A DNA stretch of 42,765 bases from Promethearchaeota archaeon (GCA_019057865.1 JAHLWP010000035.1:1-42765), one strand, 5' to 3'. Numbered from the stretch's first letter, positions 16,135 to 25,082 are shown. Numbers and translations: made by a program. The notes: generated by a model not told the origin, from the letters alone.

Positions 16135-16368
16135 TTAAAAGAGCATAGGTACAGTCATTACCAACATCATTACTGCCAACATTACAATTAAGAAAATACA
16201 CTGGATCCTCGATTTTTTCTTCTGTTTTCTATCTTGTTCGATATAGTTATCTTTACAGCCTTGGCTGCAAAATTTTCTATCAGGTGGCATTGCCTTACCA
16301 CAAATAGAACAATGTAGATGGGGTCCCCATTTTTTTTTAATTTGATCTTTCCACGAGGATTGAGACAT
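16135..16368 (-). CDS. DUF2116-type zinc-ribbon protein with C-terminal membrane helix
   Basis: The 77-residue protein contains HCSICGKAMPPDRKFCSQGC, the DUF2116 zinc ribbon (C-x2-CGK, then P-P-D-R-K-F-C-S, C at +4), a basic stretch (DRKQKKKSRIQC) and one hydrophobic C-terminal helix rich in Met/Val/Leu. The basic stretch ahead of the helix predicts a cytosolic ribbon. DUF2116 proteins are common in archaea and of unknown role. It is similar in plan to the protein at 15062 but not in sequence. Confidence 0.8.
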   Translation of the reverse strand: MSQSSWKDQIKKKWGPHLHCSICGKAMPPDRKFCSQGCKDNYIEQDRKQKKKSRIQCIFLIVMLAVMMLVMTVPMLF

Positions 16369-16445
16369 ACTATTTTCCTTTTAATATGATTAAATTAAAT
16401 GCTATATTAATTAAATAATCTTAATTAAAATAATTTATGAGATCT

Positions 16446-17183
16446 TCAATCTTTCGAGATAATAGTCCCACTTATAGCTTTATCTCCTTTCCAAAATTTT
16501 TTGAATTCACTAAGCTCTTTCCCAGACATTATAAAAACTTTTATATTACTACGCTTTAAGATTTGTAAAGAAACCATATCAAAAATACGATATTCTCCTG
16601 CCGCAGCCTGTTTAGAATATGTTTTTTTTACAATTAACTCTTGTAGCTCATCGTAATTAAGGTGTTTAAATAATTTTGCATCATTAAACTTCTTTGGATC
16701 TTTATCATAAATACCATTTACATCTGTTAGAATTACTAAATCTTGTGCACCTATAAACTCTGCTACTTCAAGAGCTACAGAAGTTGTAGACTGTCCTGGT
16801 TGCAATCCACCCATTATAATAAATTTATTAAAAAGAATTGCTATAGACAATTCCTCAATTGATTTTGGTACAAGTGGATAAGCAAAATCTTGAAAAGATG
16901 CTATAAATAATTTTGAATTAATACGGGATATTTCAATACCAAAAGCATCACATAATGCTTCTGATCCATTAAACGATCTCACTGCATTTATATACTCTCT
17001 TGCAACTAATCCCCCGCCACAAACAATAACATGAGTACCCGAATATTTCCTGCTTTTAAAAATCTTACAAAATTCAGCAATTTTTTTTACATTAATTTTG
17101 TACTCCTCAGTAAATATTAATGATCCACCAATTTTTATAACATTATTTTCTTTCATATTTTCATTCATAATATTTTCATTCAA
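16446..17183 (-). CDS. pyrH: UMP kinase (archaeal PyrH type)
   Basis: The amino-acid-kinase fold is seen: N-terminal VIKIGGSLIF, nucleotide/UMP loop VCGGGLVAREYI, FIIMGGLQPGQSTTSVALEVA (substrate pocket, archaeal form), ILTDVNGIYDKDPKKF and KQAAAGEYRIFDMVSLQIL. These distinguish archaeal UMP kinase, which makes UDP from UMP in pyrimidine synthesis. The N terminus holds a small duplication (MNENIMNENMK); the third Met would be the usual start distance before the first strand, so the true start may be near 17156. The divergent pantoate kinase starts 54 bases away. Confidence 0.92.
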   Translation of the reverse strand: MNENIMNENMKENNVIKIGGSLIFTEEYKINVKKIAEFCKIFKSRKYSGTHVIVCGGGLVAREYINAVRSFNGSEALCDAFGIEISRINSKLFIASFQDFAYPLVPKSIEELSIAILFNKFIIMGGLQPGQSTTSVALEVAEFIGAQDLVILTDVNGIYDKDPKKFNDAKLFKHLNYDELQELIVKKTYSKQAAAGEYRIFDMVSLQILKRSNIKVFIMSGKELSEFKKFWKGDKAISGTIISKD

Positions 17184-17237
17184 TTTATCCTTTTATTAAT
17201 ATATAGTTGATTTAATAAATTAAGTTTCTTAACATAG

Positions 17238-18203
17238 ATGACCTTAGATTCAAAAGAAGTTATTGTTGAAGTTCCTCACAGAATATCAGCATTCTTTGAG
17301 ATTGTAGATAAAATTAATGATAAAAAAATAAAAAATCCTGAAAAAATTGGCTCAAGAGGAGCTGGCTTTAACGTTAGTGCTGTGGGTAGAACTAAAGTAA
17401 TAATCGAAGGAGTGGATGAATTAGATAAAAATGAATTAAATATATATATTAACAAAAAGAAAGTTAACCAAAAAGCCGAAACTACCTATTACATTTATAA
17501 TTATATTAACAAATTTTATTTATCGAAGCCTGTTAAAATTGAAATTTATCATGATTTTGATTTACCTGTTGGATGTGGATATGGAGCAAGTGGTTCAGGA
17601 GCTTTAGGTGCAATATATGGCTTAAACCAAGTTTTAAGATTGAATTTATCGAAAATTGAAAAAGGTAGAATTGCTCATATTGCCGAAGTTGTAAATCAAA
17701 CAGGATTAGGTACAGTATGTGGACAATTGGCAGGTGGATTATGCATGTTAAAAGAACCTGGGTATCCCTGTGTTTTTGAGCGTATAGAGTTTCCTAAAGA
17801 TTTAATAATTATTAGTGGATCTTTTGGGATAATCCCTACCAAATCTATTTTAACAGATCCTGTATTAAATTTGAAAATAAAGATGGCCGGTAGAAGGGCT
17901 TTAGAGAAATTAACCTTCAAACTAAATATAAAAACCTTTATTAATGCTTCAATTGAATTTGTAGAAGAAACAGAGATACTTGAAATCTTAAACTTAACTG
18001 AGATTAAAGAGTTAATGGCGAGTTTAAATAAATTGAATATATTAGGAGCAAGTATGAATCAATTAGGACGTTCAGTATATTGTATTTGTAAAAATAAGAA
18101 TAGAGAGCAAGTATTAGAAATATTTAATTCATATAAACCGCAAATAGAAATTTATAACTTATTATTTAACGATAAAGGGCCTCAAATTCTAAAAAACATT
18201 TAA
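17238..18203 (+). CDS. Pantoate kinase (GHMP family)
   Basis: The 321-residue protein has the features of archaeal pantoate kinase: N-terminal VPHRISAFFEI, GSRGAGFNVS, and the GHMP ATP loop PVGCGYGASGSGALG (about 111-125), then GLGTVCGQLAGGLCMLKEPG, a segment characteristic of the pantoate-kinase branch. The enzyme phosphorylates pantoate before coupling to beta-alanine by phosphopantothenate synthetase, the archaeal route to coenzyme A. No other CoA gene is recognised in the window. The gene is divergent from UMP kinase. Confidence 0.85.
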   Translation: MTLDSKEVIVEVPHRISAFFEIVDKINDKKIKNPEKIGSRGAGFNVSAVGRTKVIIEGVDELDKNELNIYINKKKVNQKAETTYYIYNYINKFYLSKPVKIEIYHDFDLPVGCGYGASGSGALGAIYGLNQVLRLNLSKIEKGRIAHIAEVVNQTGLGTVCGQLAGGLCMLKEPGYPCVFERIEFPKDLIIISGSFGIIPTKSILTDPVLNLKIKMAGRRALEKLTFKLNIKTFINASIEFVEETEILEILNLTEIKELMASLNKLNILGASMNQLGRSVYCICKNKNREQVLEIFNSYKPQIEIYNLLFNDKGPQILKNI

Positions 18204-18227
18204 AAAAAGAGATTCTTCTTATGGAAT

Positions 18228-18743
18228 TTATTGGAATATATTGTTAAATATATCACTAATATTATGGCATTTTCTTATACCATAATCATTCCATAAATTA
18301 TACTTTAAAATAATTTTATTTGCTTTCTTACCTACATGTTGAAAATTATTTTTGCTTAAATATTTAATTCCTTCTTTATAATTTTGAGGAATTTTTATAT
18401 AGATGTATGCTATTCCTTTTTGTTTTTGAATACTTAAGAATTCTTTTAATATTTTTTCTCCAATTTTTTTATTACGAGAGATTGGATTCACAAATAATAA
18501 GTGTAAGTACATTATAGGGACTAATTTCTCTAGTGAATCCACTTGACTTTTATCTTCAGCTACTAAAATACCTACTAATATATCATTAAGATGAGCTGAT
18601 AGAACAAAAAAATCTTTATTTAAAAACTTATTCTTAAAATCATCAATAAAATCTATAAACTCTTTTGCACATAAATCTAAATCAGTTAAACTTTCATTAT
18701 TTGCCGGTCTAATCTCAATTTTTAAGTTAGATGTTTGAGGCAT
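18228..18743 (-). CDS. GNAT-family N-acetyltransferase
   Basis: The protein (171 residues) shows the GNAT core: FVLSAHLNDILVGILVAED (strands 2-4), MYLHLLFVNPISRNKKIGEKILKEFL (strand 4 and the acetyl-CoA pyrophosphate loop R/K-x2-K-x-G-E/K in place of R-x2-G-x-G/A), and AYIYIKIPQNYKEGIKYLSKNNFQ (strand 5, helix 4). The loop RNKKIG is close to the consensus. Substrate unknown. The stop of mfnB lies upstream by 10 bases on the same strand, so it is probably cotranscribed with mfnB. Confidence 0.8.
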   Translation of the reverse strand: MPQTSNLKIEIRPANNESLTDLDLCAKEFIDFIDDFKNKFLNKDFFVLSAHLNDILVGILVAEDKSQVDSLEKLVPIMYLHLLFVNPISRNKKIGEKILKEFLSIQKQKGIAYIYIKIPQNYKEGIKYLSKNNFQHVGKKANKIILKYNLWNDYGIRKCHNISDIFNNIFQ

Positions 18744-18753
18744 TGTTAAGGAA

Positions 18754-19485
18754 TTATTTGTATAATTCTTGCTTTAATTTTTGTATTAGATCTGCCTTTA
18801 TCATTCCATTATTTCTATCATTTCCCTCACATATAACGCTTCTTACACCAATTATATCGGGTGAGATCTGCTTAATTTTAGGTAAAACTTTAAGATTTAA
18901 ATTTCCAGCTAAAGCAACTCTAAGATTCGATTTTATGGCTTTATTTTTAAACTCAAGTAGTTGATCAACATTTAAAAAATCAAATAAATTTTTTTCATCT
19001 TTAATATAAGTATCTAGCATAGCAATTTCAGCTCCAGATTTAGTTGCTATTTCTGGAATTGATAAAAATTCAGGTGATGTTTCCATTCTAGAATAATCAG
19101 CATAACCAGCAGCTACGACTAAGATATTTTTATTAAAATCTTTTACTGCTTTAACAACATTCTTCATTAATTTAATACCCTGTTCCTTATTTTTTGGACC
19201 TTTCAATCCTACTTTTATAATATCTGCACCTGAAACTGCTGCTCCTAAAGCAGCTAATGAAGCAGAGCCCGGTAAATAAGGAAAATCACCAATAGTTGCA
19301 CTTAAAAGTTGAGAACTATGAAACGGGATTAAACTTTTCATCCTTTTAATCATCCAAGGAAAATTTGCCCCCAAAGATCCCTCTTCAGGGTTTTTGCAAT
19401 CTATATAATCAGCTTGAGCAGCAATGGCAATTTTAGCCTCTTCAATAGTTTTAGGACTTACTAATAGTTTGATTTTGTTCCGCAT
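18754..19485 (-). CDS. mfnB: (5-formylfuran-3-yl)methyl phosphate synthase MfnB
   Basis: The TIM-barrel protein carries the MfnB/DUF556 signature ADYIDCKNPEEGSLGANFPW, in which Lys31 corresponds to a catalytic Lys reported for the methanogen enzyme, plus LSATIGDFPYLPGSASLAALGA and VGLKGPKN. MfnB condenses two glyceraldehyde-3-phosphate molecules into the furan ring precursor of methanofuran. At 243 residues it has normal length. Its presence implies a methanofuran-type C1 carrier, in keeping with the archaeal Wood-Ljungdahl pathway of Asgard archaea. No further methanofuran gene is recognised here; the HisA-like gene 0.7 kb away is a possible partner only by position. Confidence 0.92.
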   Translation of the reverse strand: MRNKIKLLVSPKTIEEAKIAIAAQADYIDCKNPEEGSLGANFPWMIKRMKSLIPFHSSQLLSATIGDFPYLPGSASLAALGAAVSGADIIKVGLKGPKNKEQGIKLMKNVVKAVKDFNKNILVVAAGYADYSRMETSPEFLSIPEIATKSGAEIAMLDTYIKDEKNLFDFLNVDQLLEFKNKAIKSNLRVALAGNLNLKVLPKIKQISPDIIGVRSVICEGNDRNNGMIKADLIQKLKQELYK

Positions 19486-19653
19486 AACTTATTTATATTA
19501 AGTAAAAAATATTTAAAATATTTTTTAGATATTAATTCATACTGCTATTTAATATTAGTTAATTAACCTATAAAAAAATCTTAAATAAGAATATTACATA
19601 AAAATTTAAATTAAATTATTATTATTAAATATAAAATAAAATTTGGTAATATT

Positions 19654-20181
19654 ATGTCTCCAAAAGAAATTACAAAAGTAGACATGACTAACGAAGTTTT
19701 TAAAGAACCAATTGAAGTGATTAAACAATTATCTGATAATCTAGATTTAAAGTATACTAAAGTAATACAAACCTATGTTATGGAAGATAGGCGATTAAAT
19801 CTATCATTAGAACATCAAGGCTCCAGTTATTTTAAAGGAAAAGTAGTTTGGATTGGTAATAAGAAAGATGATACTGAAGGATCTATATTTTGTGTTGATA
19901 CAAAAGATGAGCTCAAGCAAATTAATCCTAATGCGGAAAATACTGAAAAAGTAATTTTAGATATAAAAAAAGAATTAATTAGAGTTAAAACTGTGTCGAA
20001 AACAAAGTGTTCTGTATGCGGCAAAAATATAGAAATCTTTGACGAACTAACCGGTTGTCCTATATGTGAAGCAAAAGCGCATAAAGATCATTTAATAGAT
20101 TGGGTTAGAATGAAACATTCTTGCCCTGTTTGTAAGAAATCTTTAAATGTATCAAGTACAGGTGTGATTTTTATCGATTAA
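19654..20181 (+). CDS. RING-type zinc-finger protein, candidate ubiquitin ligase
   Basis: The C-terminal part has eight well-spaced ligands: C119-x2-C122, C135-x2-C138, H143-x2-H146, C157-x2-C160. The run CPICEAKAHKDHLIDWVR then SCPVC is very like the second half of RING-H2 fingers (C-x-C, H-x2-H/C-L-x2-W-L, C-P-x-C). RING domains recruit E2 enzymes; Asgard archaea are known to encode ubiquitin, E1, E2 and RING-like E3 components. The N-terminal 110 residues look like an alpha/beta domain with WIGNKKDDTEGSIFCVDT and are unrecognised. No E1 or E2 gene is in this window. Its last 11 bases overlap the convergent HisA-like gene. Confidence 0.7.
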   Translation: MSPKEITKVDMTNEVFKEPIEVIKQLSDNLDLKYTKVIQTYVMEDRRLNLSLEHQGSSYFKGKVVWIGNKKDDTEGSIFCVDTKDELKQINPNAENTEKVILDIKKELIRVKTVSKTKCSVCGKNIEIFDELTGCPICEAKAHKDHLIDWVRMKHSCPVCKKSLNVSSTGVIFID

Positions 20182-20929
20182 ATTTTTTTTTTTGCTTAAA
20201 ACTTTTCAATTTATCAATATTTAATGATCCATCATATAAAGCAGTAGCAATTAATACACCTGAGAAATTTCGTTCTTTAAAACTTATTATATCATTGAAA
20301 TTTTTAATACCTCCTCCTACCAATATGTTTCCCTTAAAAGAACGCAAAATTTCTTGATATGATAAAGGAATACCTCCCAATTTCTGCCCAACTCGATATA
20401 AATCTAAAAGTATAATTTCCCTAATCCCAATTTCTTCTATTTTTTTAATCACTTTCAAAGGTATTTGGTTCTTTATTTCTTTAATACTTGAGATGATTTT
20501 TCCCTTACACATATCTATACTTACAATTAATTTATCATTCCCTACAATATTTATAGCGTCAGAAATTATTTGAAAATCTCCTATTGTTTCTAGGCCCAAA
20601 ATTAATTTATTAAAATCAAATTTAGAAAAAATTAAAAGATCTTTTCTATTTCTAATTCCTGGATCTATCATTATATTTACATTTAAAGTCTCTAATATTT
20701 TAATATATAGGTCTAAATTCGGTTTTTTTTTAATAATCGCATCTAAATCTGCAATATAAAACTCATAAAAGCAAGTTTGTTGTTTTAAATCTTTTATAAT
20801 TTCAATTGGATTTGAAGATTTAAGAATTTTGGATTTTAAAGGTTTATATTTATTTCTTTCACCTTTTACCGCATGTACCGCTTCAGAATTTAATATATCT
20901 ATTACGGGTATAATTTTAAAGCCGACCAT
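20171..20929 (-). CDS. HisA-like TIM-barrel protein (COG1411 type)
   Basis: The 252-residue protein has the HisA/HisF barrel: IIPVIDILNSEAVHAVKGER, where D10 matches the catalytic Asp of HisA, then FYIADLDAI, MIDPGIRN, LIVSIDMC, IILLDLYRVG and ILVGGGIKNFNDI (phosphate-binding). The second catalytic Asp of HisA is less clear and the sequence is of the HisA-related branch found in archaea lacking a histidine context. No histidine gene is nearby. MfnB is its nearest metabolic neighbour, 0.7 kb downstream on the same strand beyond the RING gene, so a role in cofactor synthesis is possible but only inferred. Confidence 0.8.
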   Translation of the reverse strand: MVGFKIIPVIDILNSEAVHAVKGERNKYKPLKSKILKSSNPIEIIKDLKQQTCFYEFYIADLDAIIKKKPNLDLYIKILETLNVNIMIDPGIRNRKDLLIFSKFDFNKLILGLETIGDFQIISDAINIVGNDKLIVSIDMCKGKIISSIKEIKNQIPLKVIKKIEEIGIREIILLDLYRVGQKLGGIPLSYQEILRSFKGNILVGGGIKNFNDIISFKERNFSGVLIATALYDGSLNIDKLKSFKQKKKFNR

Positions 20930-21108
20930 AGAATTTAACTAAAAATAATTTCTATAATTAAAACAAAAGTTCAAAAAATTACAGATATGGAATACTCTTT
21001 TTTTTTTTAAAAAAATTGATATTAATTAATTATTAAATAATTTTATTTTTAAAGTATAATTTCTAAAATACCATTGATTAATTAAACTGCAAATTTGTTG
21101 TGTTTTAT

Positions 21109-22818
21109 ATGAAAACTGAGGCATATATTAGGAAAATAATTGAAAATACCGGTTTAGAAAGAAAGGAAATTGAACAATTAGTTGAAGAAAAGAAGACAGA
21201 GTTAAAAGGTTTAATTTCTGATGAAGGTGCTTTATTTATTATTGCTAAAGAGTTAGGAGTTGATATAAAGGAAGAAACTAAAAGACTCCTAGAAGATATT
21301 GATATTAAGGTTGCTGATATTAGCGTAAATATGAAAAATATAACTCTGATAGGCAGGGTTAAAGAAATCAATAGTGTCTTCACTTTTAATAAAAGTGATG
21401 GTAATATTGGAAAAGTGGGATCCTTTTTATTACATGATGATACCGGAGATATACGAATTGTCTTATGGGACGAACACATAAATATTTTTAAAGAAAATAA
21501 TTTTGTTAAAAATGAATTGGTTAAGATTTTAAATGGATATGCCAAAAAAGGTAAATATGAAGAAGTTGAAATTCATATAGGTAATTTAGGAAAGATAATC
21601 TTATCACCCGAAGATGTTGATTATAAAAATTATCCTAAAATAAAAGAGGAATTTATCTCAATAAGTAATATTGATTTAACAATGAAATCAGTTGCTATTG
21701 AAGGAAAAGTAATACAAAAATTTCCAATAAAAGAATTTGTAAAAAAAAATGGCGAAAGTGGAAAGGTAGGGTCTCTTATTTTGATGGATTCTACAGGATC
21801 TATAAGAGCTACTTTTTGGAATGAAGATACTCAGAAATTTAAAGAATTTGAATCTGATGATTATATCGCAATTACTAATTTGAATCCAAGATTAAATAAT
21901 CTCGATTCTACAACAATAGACTTATTTGCTAGTTCTAGCTCAAGCATCACTAAAAAAGATCAACCTATACAACTAGAAGTTGAATTAGTTGAAAATATTA
22001 ACCAACTTCAAAGTAGACAAAATATTGTCTCATTTAAAGGAATTATTACCTCTATTGATAATTTGAAAAAAGTTAGACTAAAATCAGGGGATGAAGTTTA
22101 TTTATTGAATTTTATTGTGAGTGATAATACAGATTTCATTAGAATTACAGCATGGCGTGAAAGAGCAGAAAGCCTATCGAAAAAACTATCAAATAATACA
22201 GGAGTAATGATTAAAAATACACTCTTAAGAGTTAATAGTTATTCTGGGAGAAAAGAAGCTTCAATAATAGCGGATACAAATTTAGAAATAATTAATCTTA
22301 GTTTTAGCAACCTCAAGAAATTTGAAGGTATATCAGAGACTAAAAATATTTCTCATTCGAATAATATTACAAAAATTAGTGAAATAAACTCACTAGGTGT
22401 CTTTGAAATAAAAGGTTTTATTGCTAAAGAAATAAACAGAATAAATATCTACAATGCCTGTTCTAAATGTTTTAGAAAGATAGAAAATTGTAATTGTGAA
22501 GAAAAGGGTGAAATAAAACCTAGAATGATTTTAAACCTTTTTATTGACGATGAGAGTGGTATAATACGTTCTTCATTTATAGGTGACATTGCTGAGAAAT
22601 TACTTGGAAAAGAAACTGAAATTATAATGAAAGTAATGGATACTTCTGATTATGATAAAGTTTTAGAGAAACTTTCAAGCCAGTTAGTAGGAAGAGATAT
22701 TTGCATCAAAGGAAAGGTTAAATTCAATGATTATTCAAATTCGTATGAATTAAATGCTTTTGATTTTCAAGAAGTAGATGTCAATTATGATTTAGAGCAA
22801 ATAATAAACGAAATTTAA
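21109..22818 (+). CDS. RPA1-like ssDNA-binding protein with several OB folds and a zinc knuckle
   Basis: The 569-residue protein (ATG at 21109; a GTG at 21100 is less likely) has a helical N terminus (1-65) and then OB folds at about 70-165, 185-275, 300-395 and 425-560. Each has the motif D-D-T/S-G-x-I-R-x-x-x-W (LHDDTGDIRIVLWD, LMDSTGSIRATFWN, VSDNTDFIRITAWR, IDDESGIIRSSF). The last OB has a zinc site C451-x2-C454...C461-x-C463, as in RPA70 DBD-C. Archaeal RPA of this type coats ssDNA in replication and repair. It may pair with the RPA32-like protein at 1019. Confidence 0.88.
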   Translation: MKTEAYIRKIIENTGLERKEIEQLVEEKKTELKGLISDEGALFIIAKELGVDIKEETKRLLEDIDIKVADISVNMKNITLIGRVKEINSVFTFNKSDGNIGKVGSFLLHDDTGDIRIVLWDEHINIFKENNFVKNELVKILNGYAKKGKYEEVEIHIGNLGKIILSPEDVDYKNYPKIKEEFISISNIDLTMKSVAIEGKVIQKFPIKEFVKKNGESGKVGSLILMDSTGSIRATFWNEDTQKFKEFESDDYIAITNLNPRLNNLDSTTIDLFASSSSSITKKDQPIQLEVELVENINQLQSRQNIVSFKGIITSIDNLKKVRLKSGDEVYLLNFIVSDNTDFIRITAWRERAESLSKKLSNNTGVMIKNTLLRVNSYSGRKEASIIADTNLEIINLSFSNLKKFEGISETKNISHSNNITKISEINSLGVFEIKGFIAKEINRINIYNACSKCFRKIENCNCEEKGEIKPRMILNLFIDDESGIIRSSFIGDIAEKLLGKETEIIMKVMDTSDYDKVLEKLSSQLVGRDICIKGKVKFNDYSNSYELNAFDFQEVDVNYDLEQIINEI

Positions 22819-22937
22819 TTCTAATTTGATTGTATAATACACTTTTTTTAACTAGTTTTTATTGCTTTTATCAGTATTTTTATAAATAGATTAATTTGTT
22901 AGATTATAATCAGTATAGAAATTAAGATTTATTTTAT

Positions 22938-23873
22938 ATGAAGGAAGTTGATATTATAGGATTAGGGGAAGCCGTTATAGATTGGGTGGCTGAAATACCA
23001 CATTTTCCGAGACCTGATGAAAAAGTTGATGCATTAACCGAGAAATATTTTCCAGGTGGAGTGACTGCCAATTTTTTAGTAGCAATAGCTAGACTAGGAG
23101 GTAGGTGTGGATTTATTGGTGCAGTTGGAGATGATTTATATGGAGATTTCTTAATTAAAGACTTTAAAAATGAAAATGTAGATGTATCATTTATAAGCAA
23201 GAAACTAGGCAAAAAAACTCCAATCAATTTTATATTTATTGCTAAAGGGGAAAAAACAATTATCCAATCAACTCATATGTATAATACAAAATTAAAAATT
23301 TCTGATTTAGATGAATCGTATATAGCTGAAGCAAAACTTTTGCATACAACAATAATTCATCCTGAACTTACTAAAAAAGCAATTGAAATTGCGAAAAAAC
23401 ATGATGTAAAGGTTAGTATAGATTTGGAACCTCAGATTGCTCAGAGAGGGTGGAAAGTTTTAAAAAAGATAATTCTAGAGGCAGATATCCTAATACCTAA
23501 CAAAAAAGGTGCTAATTTAATTACAAAATGTAAAACACCTAAAAAAGCTGCTGAAAGATTAATTAAGAAAGGAGTACCAATTGTAGTTATAACTTTAGGA
23601 AGTGAAGGGGCCCTAGTTGCAACAAAAGAATTTCAAAAAAAAATTCCATGTTTTAAAGTTGATAATATAATAGACACTACAGGTGCTGGTGATACTTTTA
23701 ATGGAGCCTTATCAGTAGCTTATTGGATTAAAAAAATGAATTTGGAAAAATCAATCATTTATGCAAATGCTGCTGCAGCATTAAAAATTCAGAAATTGGG
23801 AGCTAGAACAGGGATGCCTAGCGAAAGTGAATTAATAGCGTTTTTAAAAAGTAAAAATATAGTTAATTTATAA
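22938..23873 (+). CDS. PfkB-family sugar (or nucleoside) kinase
   Basis: The ribokinase fold has the N-terminal signature GGVTANFLVAIARLGGRCGFIGAVGDDLYG (split here around residue 35-60) and the C-terminal PfkB motif DTTGAGDTFNGALSVAYW (about 245-262), whose GAGD supplies the anion hole and the catalytic Asp. The 311-residue length is normal. The substrate cannot be read; candidates are ribose, 2-keto-3-deoxy sugars, fructose-type sugars or nucleosides. It stands alone, about 120 bases after the RPA gene on the same strand. Confidence 0.88.
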   Translation: MKEVDIIGLGEAVIDWVAEIPHFPRPDEKVDALTEKYFPGGVTANFLVAIARLGGRCGFIGAVGDDLYGDFLIKDFKNENVDVSFISKKLGKKTPINFIFIAKGEKTIIQSTHMYNTKLKISDLDESYIAEAKLLHTTIIHPELTKKAIEIAKKHDVKVSIDLEPQIAQRGWKVLKKIILEADILIPNKKGANLITKCKTPKKAAERLIKKGVPIVVITLGSEGALVATKEFQKKIPCFKVDNIIDTTGAGDTFNGALSVAYWIKKMNLEKSIIYANAAAALKIQKLGARTGMPSESELIAFLKSKNIVNL

Positions 23874-23949
23874 TTAATATTAATTTATAATTATTTTTTT
23901 ATTCTAAACCAACTTAAAAACTAAGTAGTAAAAATAAAAGATTAATATT

Positions 23950-24390
23950 TTATTGGTCTATTAGGCAAATATTTGCATATTCATGAGGTTTGTTTATTAA
24001 ATTTCGATAATTTTTAAGAATCTTCTCAGATGATAAATCTGTGGTTTGTAAATTAAATGGCCAAACTCCTACTACAATATCACCCAATTTTTTCACATTT
24101 CCAATTAAATAACCTACTTTTGCTCCATCTGATTTAAGTGTATATAATACAATAAAATAATAATTATATGAATATCTAGATTTTTTAGTACCAATTACAA
24201 CAACCTCTTCAATATTTTGAAAATATAAAATGTTGTGGCTTAATTCACTCAAGTTTTTTAGCTCCAAGATAAATTGAGTTGTAACCTTTATTGGTTTATC
24301 TGAAGTTATATCTTTAAAGCTCAATGTTAATTTCTTATTTTCAGACTCTTGAACTCCTTTAAAGATTACTTTATAAATATTGAAATCCAT
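23950..24390 (-). CDS. Hypothetical protein, 146 residues
   Basis: I do not recognise this protein. It begins with an alternating strand pattern (FNIYKVIFKGV, KKLTLSFKDIT, KVTTQFILELK), suggesting a beta-rich domain, and has several Tyr-rich segments (RYSYNYYFIVLYTLK). There is no Cys cluster and no membrane helix. It follows aIF1 on the same strand by 81 bases and may share its transcript, which would make a link with translation possible but unproven. Confidence 0.6.
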   Translation of the reverse strand: MDFNIYKVIFKGVQESENKKLTLSFKDITSDKPIKVTTQFILELKNLSELSHNILYFQNIEEVVVIGTKKSRYSYNYYFIVLYTLKSDGAKVGYLIGNVKKLGDIVVGVWPFNLQTTDLSSEKILKNYRNLINKPHEYANICLIDQ

Positions 24391-24471
24391 AGAAATTAGG
24401 TAAAGATTTATTTTTTTAATTATATAACTTTTTATATCTAGATTTCTGAAAGAGATGTTAATTATTATTAT

Positions 24472-24804
24472 TTACCTTTTTTTTCTTTTTTCTTGAATAA
24501 GGATATTTTCTTCAGGAAATCCTAAATCAATTAAAAACTTTTTCATCTTAAAACGATGATCTCCTTGAAGTTCAACCTCGTTATTTCTTACAGTTCCGCC
24601 TGAAGCACACTTTTTCTTTGCTTTTGTTAAGATATCTTTAAGATTAACATCAAAATTCCCTACAAATGTTATTACTGTAACCACTCGCCCCCATTTCCTT
24701 GTGTCATTAGATATTATTATTTGTTGCTCATCAGCACTTAAGCCTTCACAAATACATAGTTCTTTTGGAAAACTACATATTGGACAAATGTCGTCGTCTT
24801 TAAT
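24472..24804 (-). CDS. eif1: Translation initiation factor aIF1 (SUI1), apparent AUU start
   Basis: The SUI1 core is clear: VVTVITFVGNF, CASGGTVRNNEVELQGDHR, FLIDLGFPEENI. Homologues start about 40 residues further upstream with a zinc knuckle, and the same frame continues there: ICPICSFPKELCICEG then TRKWGRVV. That extension contains no ATG, GTG or TTG before a TGA at 24816-24814. The codons after the stop are AAA GAG AGT ATT AAA GAC, so the AUU at 24804 (or 24789) is the only initiator-like codon; with 24804 the product is 110 residues, the usual length. The first GTG (24684) would remove the conserved knuckle. aIF1 polices start-codon choice, so a poor start suggests self-regulation. Confidence 0.85.
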   Translation of the reverse strand: MKDDDICPICSFPKELCICEGLSADEQQIIISNDTRKWGRVVTVITFVGNFDVNLKDILTKAKKKCASGGTVRNNEVELQGDHRFKMKKFLIDLGFPEENILIQEKRKKR

Positions 24805-24937
24805 ACTCTCTTTTCACAACCTTTAATATTAAAATCTTTTTAAAATACAATACTTGAAAAATAATAGAACAATATCTTTTAAAAATCTTTCACTCTAGAG
24901 TGACACTTTTATAATGTAAAAAAGAGGGAACTTAAAT

Positions 24938-24999
24938 TTGATAAATTAAACATTAAAAATTTATCTTTTAAATTTATAATATTAGATTTAATTTATCAA
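24938..24999. repeat. 13-bp inverted repeat upstream of the small GTPase
   Basis: TTGATAAATTAAA (24938-24950) and TTTAATTTATCAA (24987-24999) are exact inverted copies, with 36 bases between, in the 278-base divergent region between aIF1 and the GTPase. AT-rich background makes chance possible, but 13 exact pairs is longer than most here. Confidence 0.5.
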
Positions 25000-25082
25000 G
25001 TAAAAAAATATATAAAGATTAAATTTTATTTAATATAAAAAACTGTACTCTTTATTTTAGTTTAATAATGTGAATAATTAAT

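Noticed and set aside
24472..24684. A short aIF1 starting at GTG 24684 (70 residues)
   Set aside because: It drops the conserved zinc knuckle, which is open in the same frame upstream and matches homologues; the longer form is preferred.
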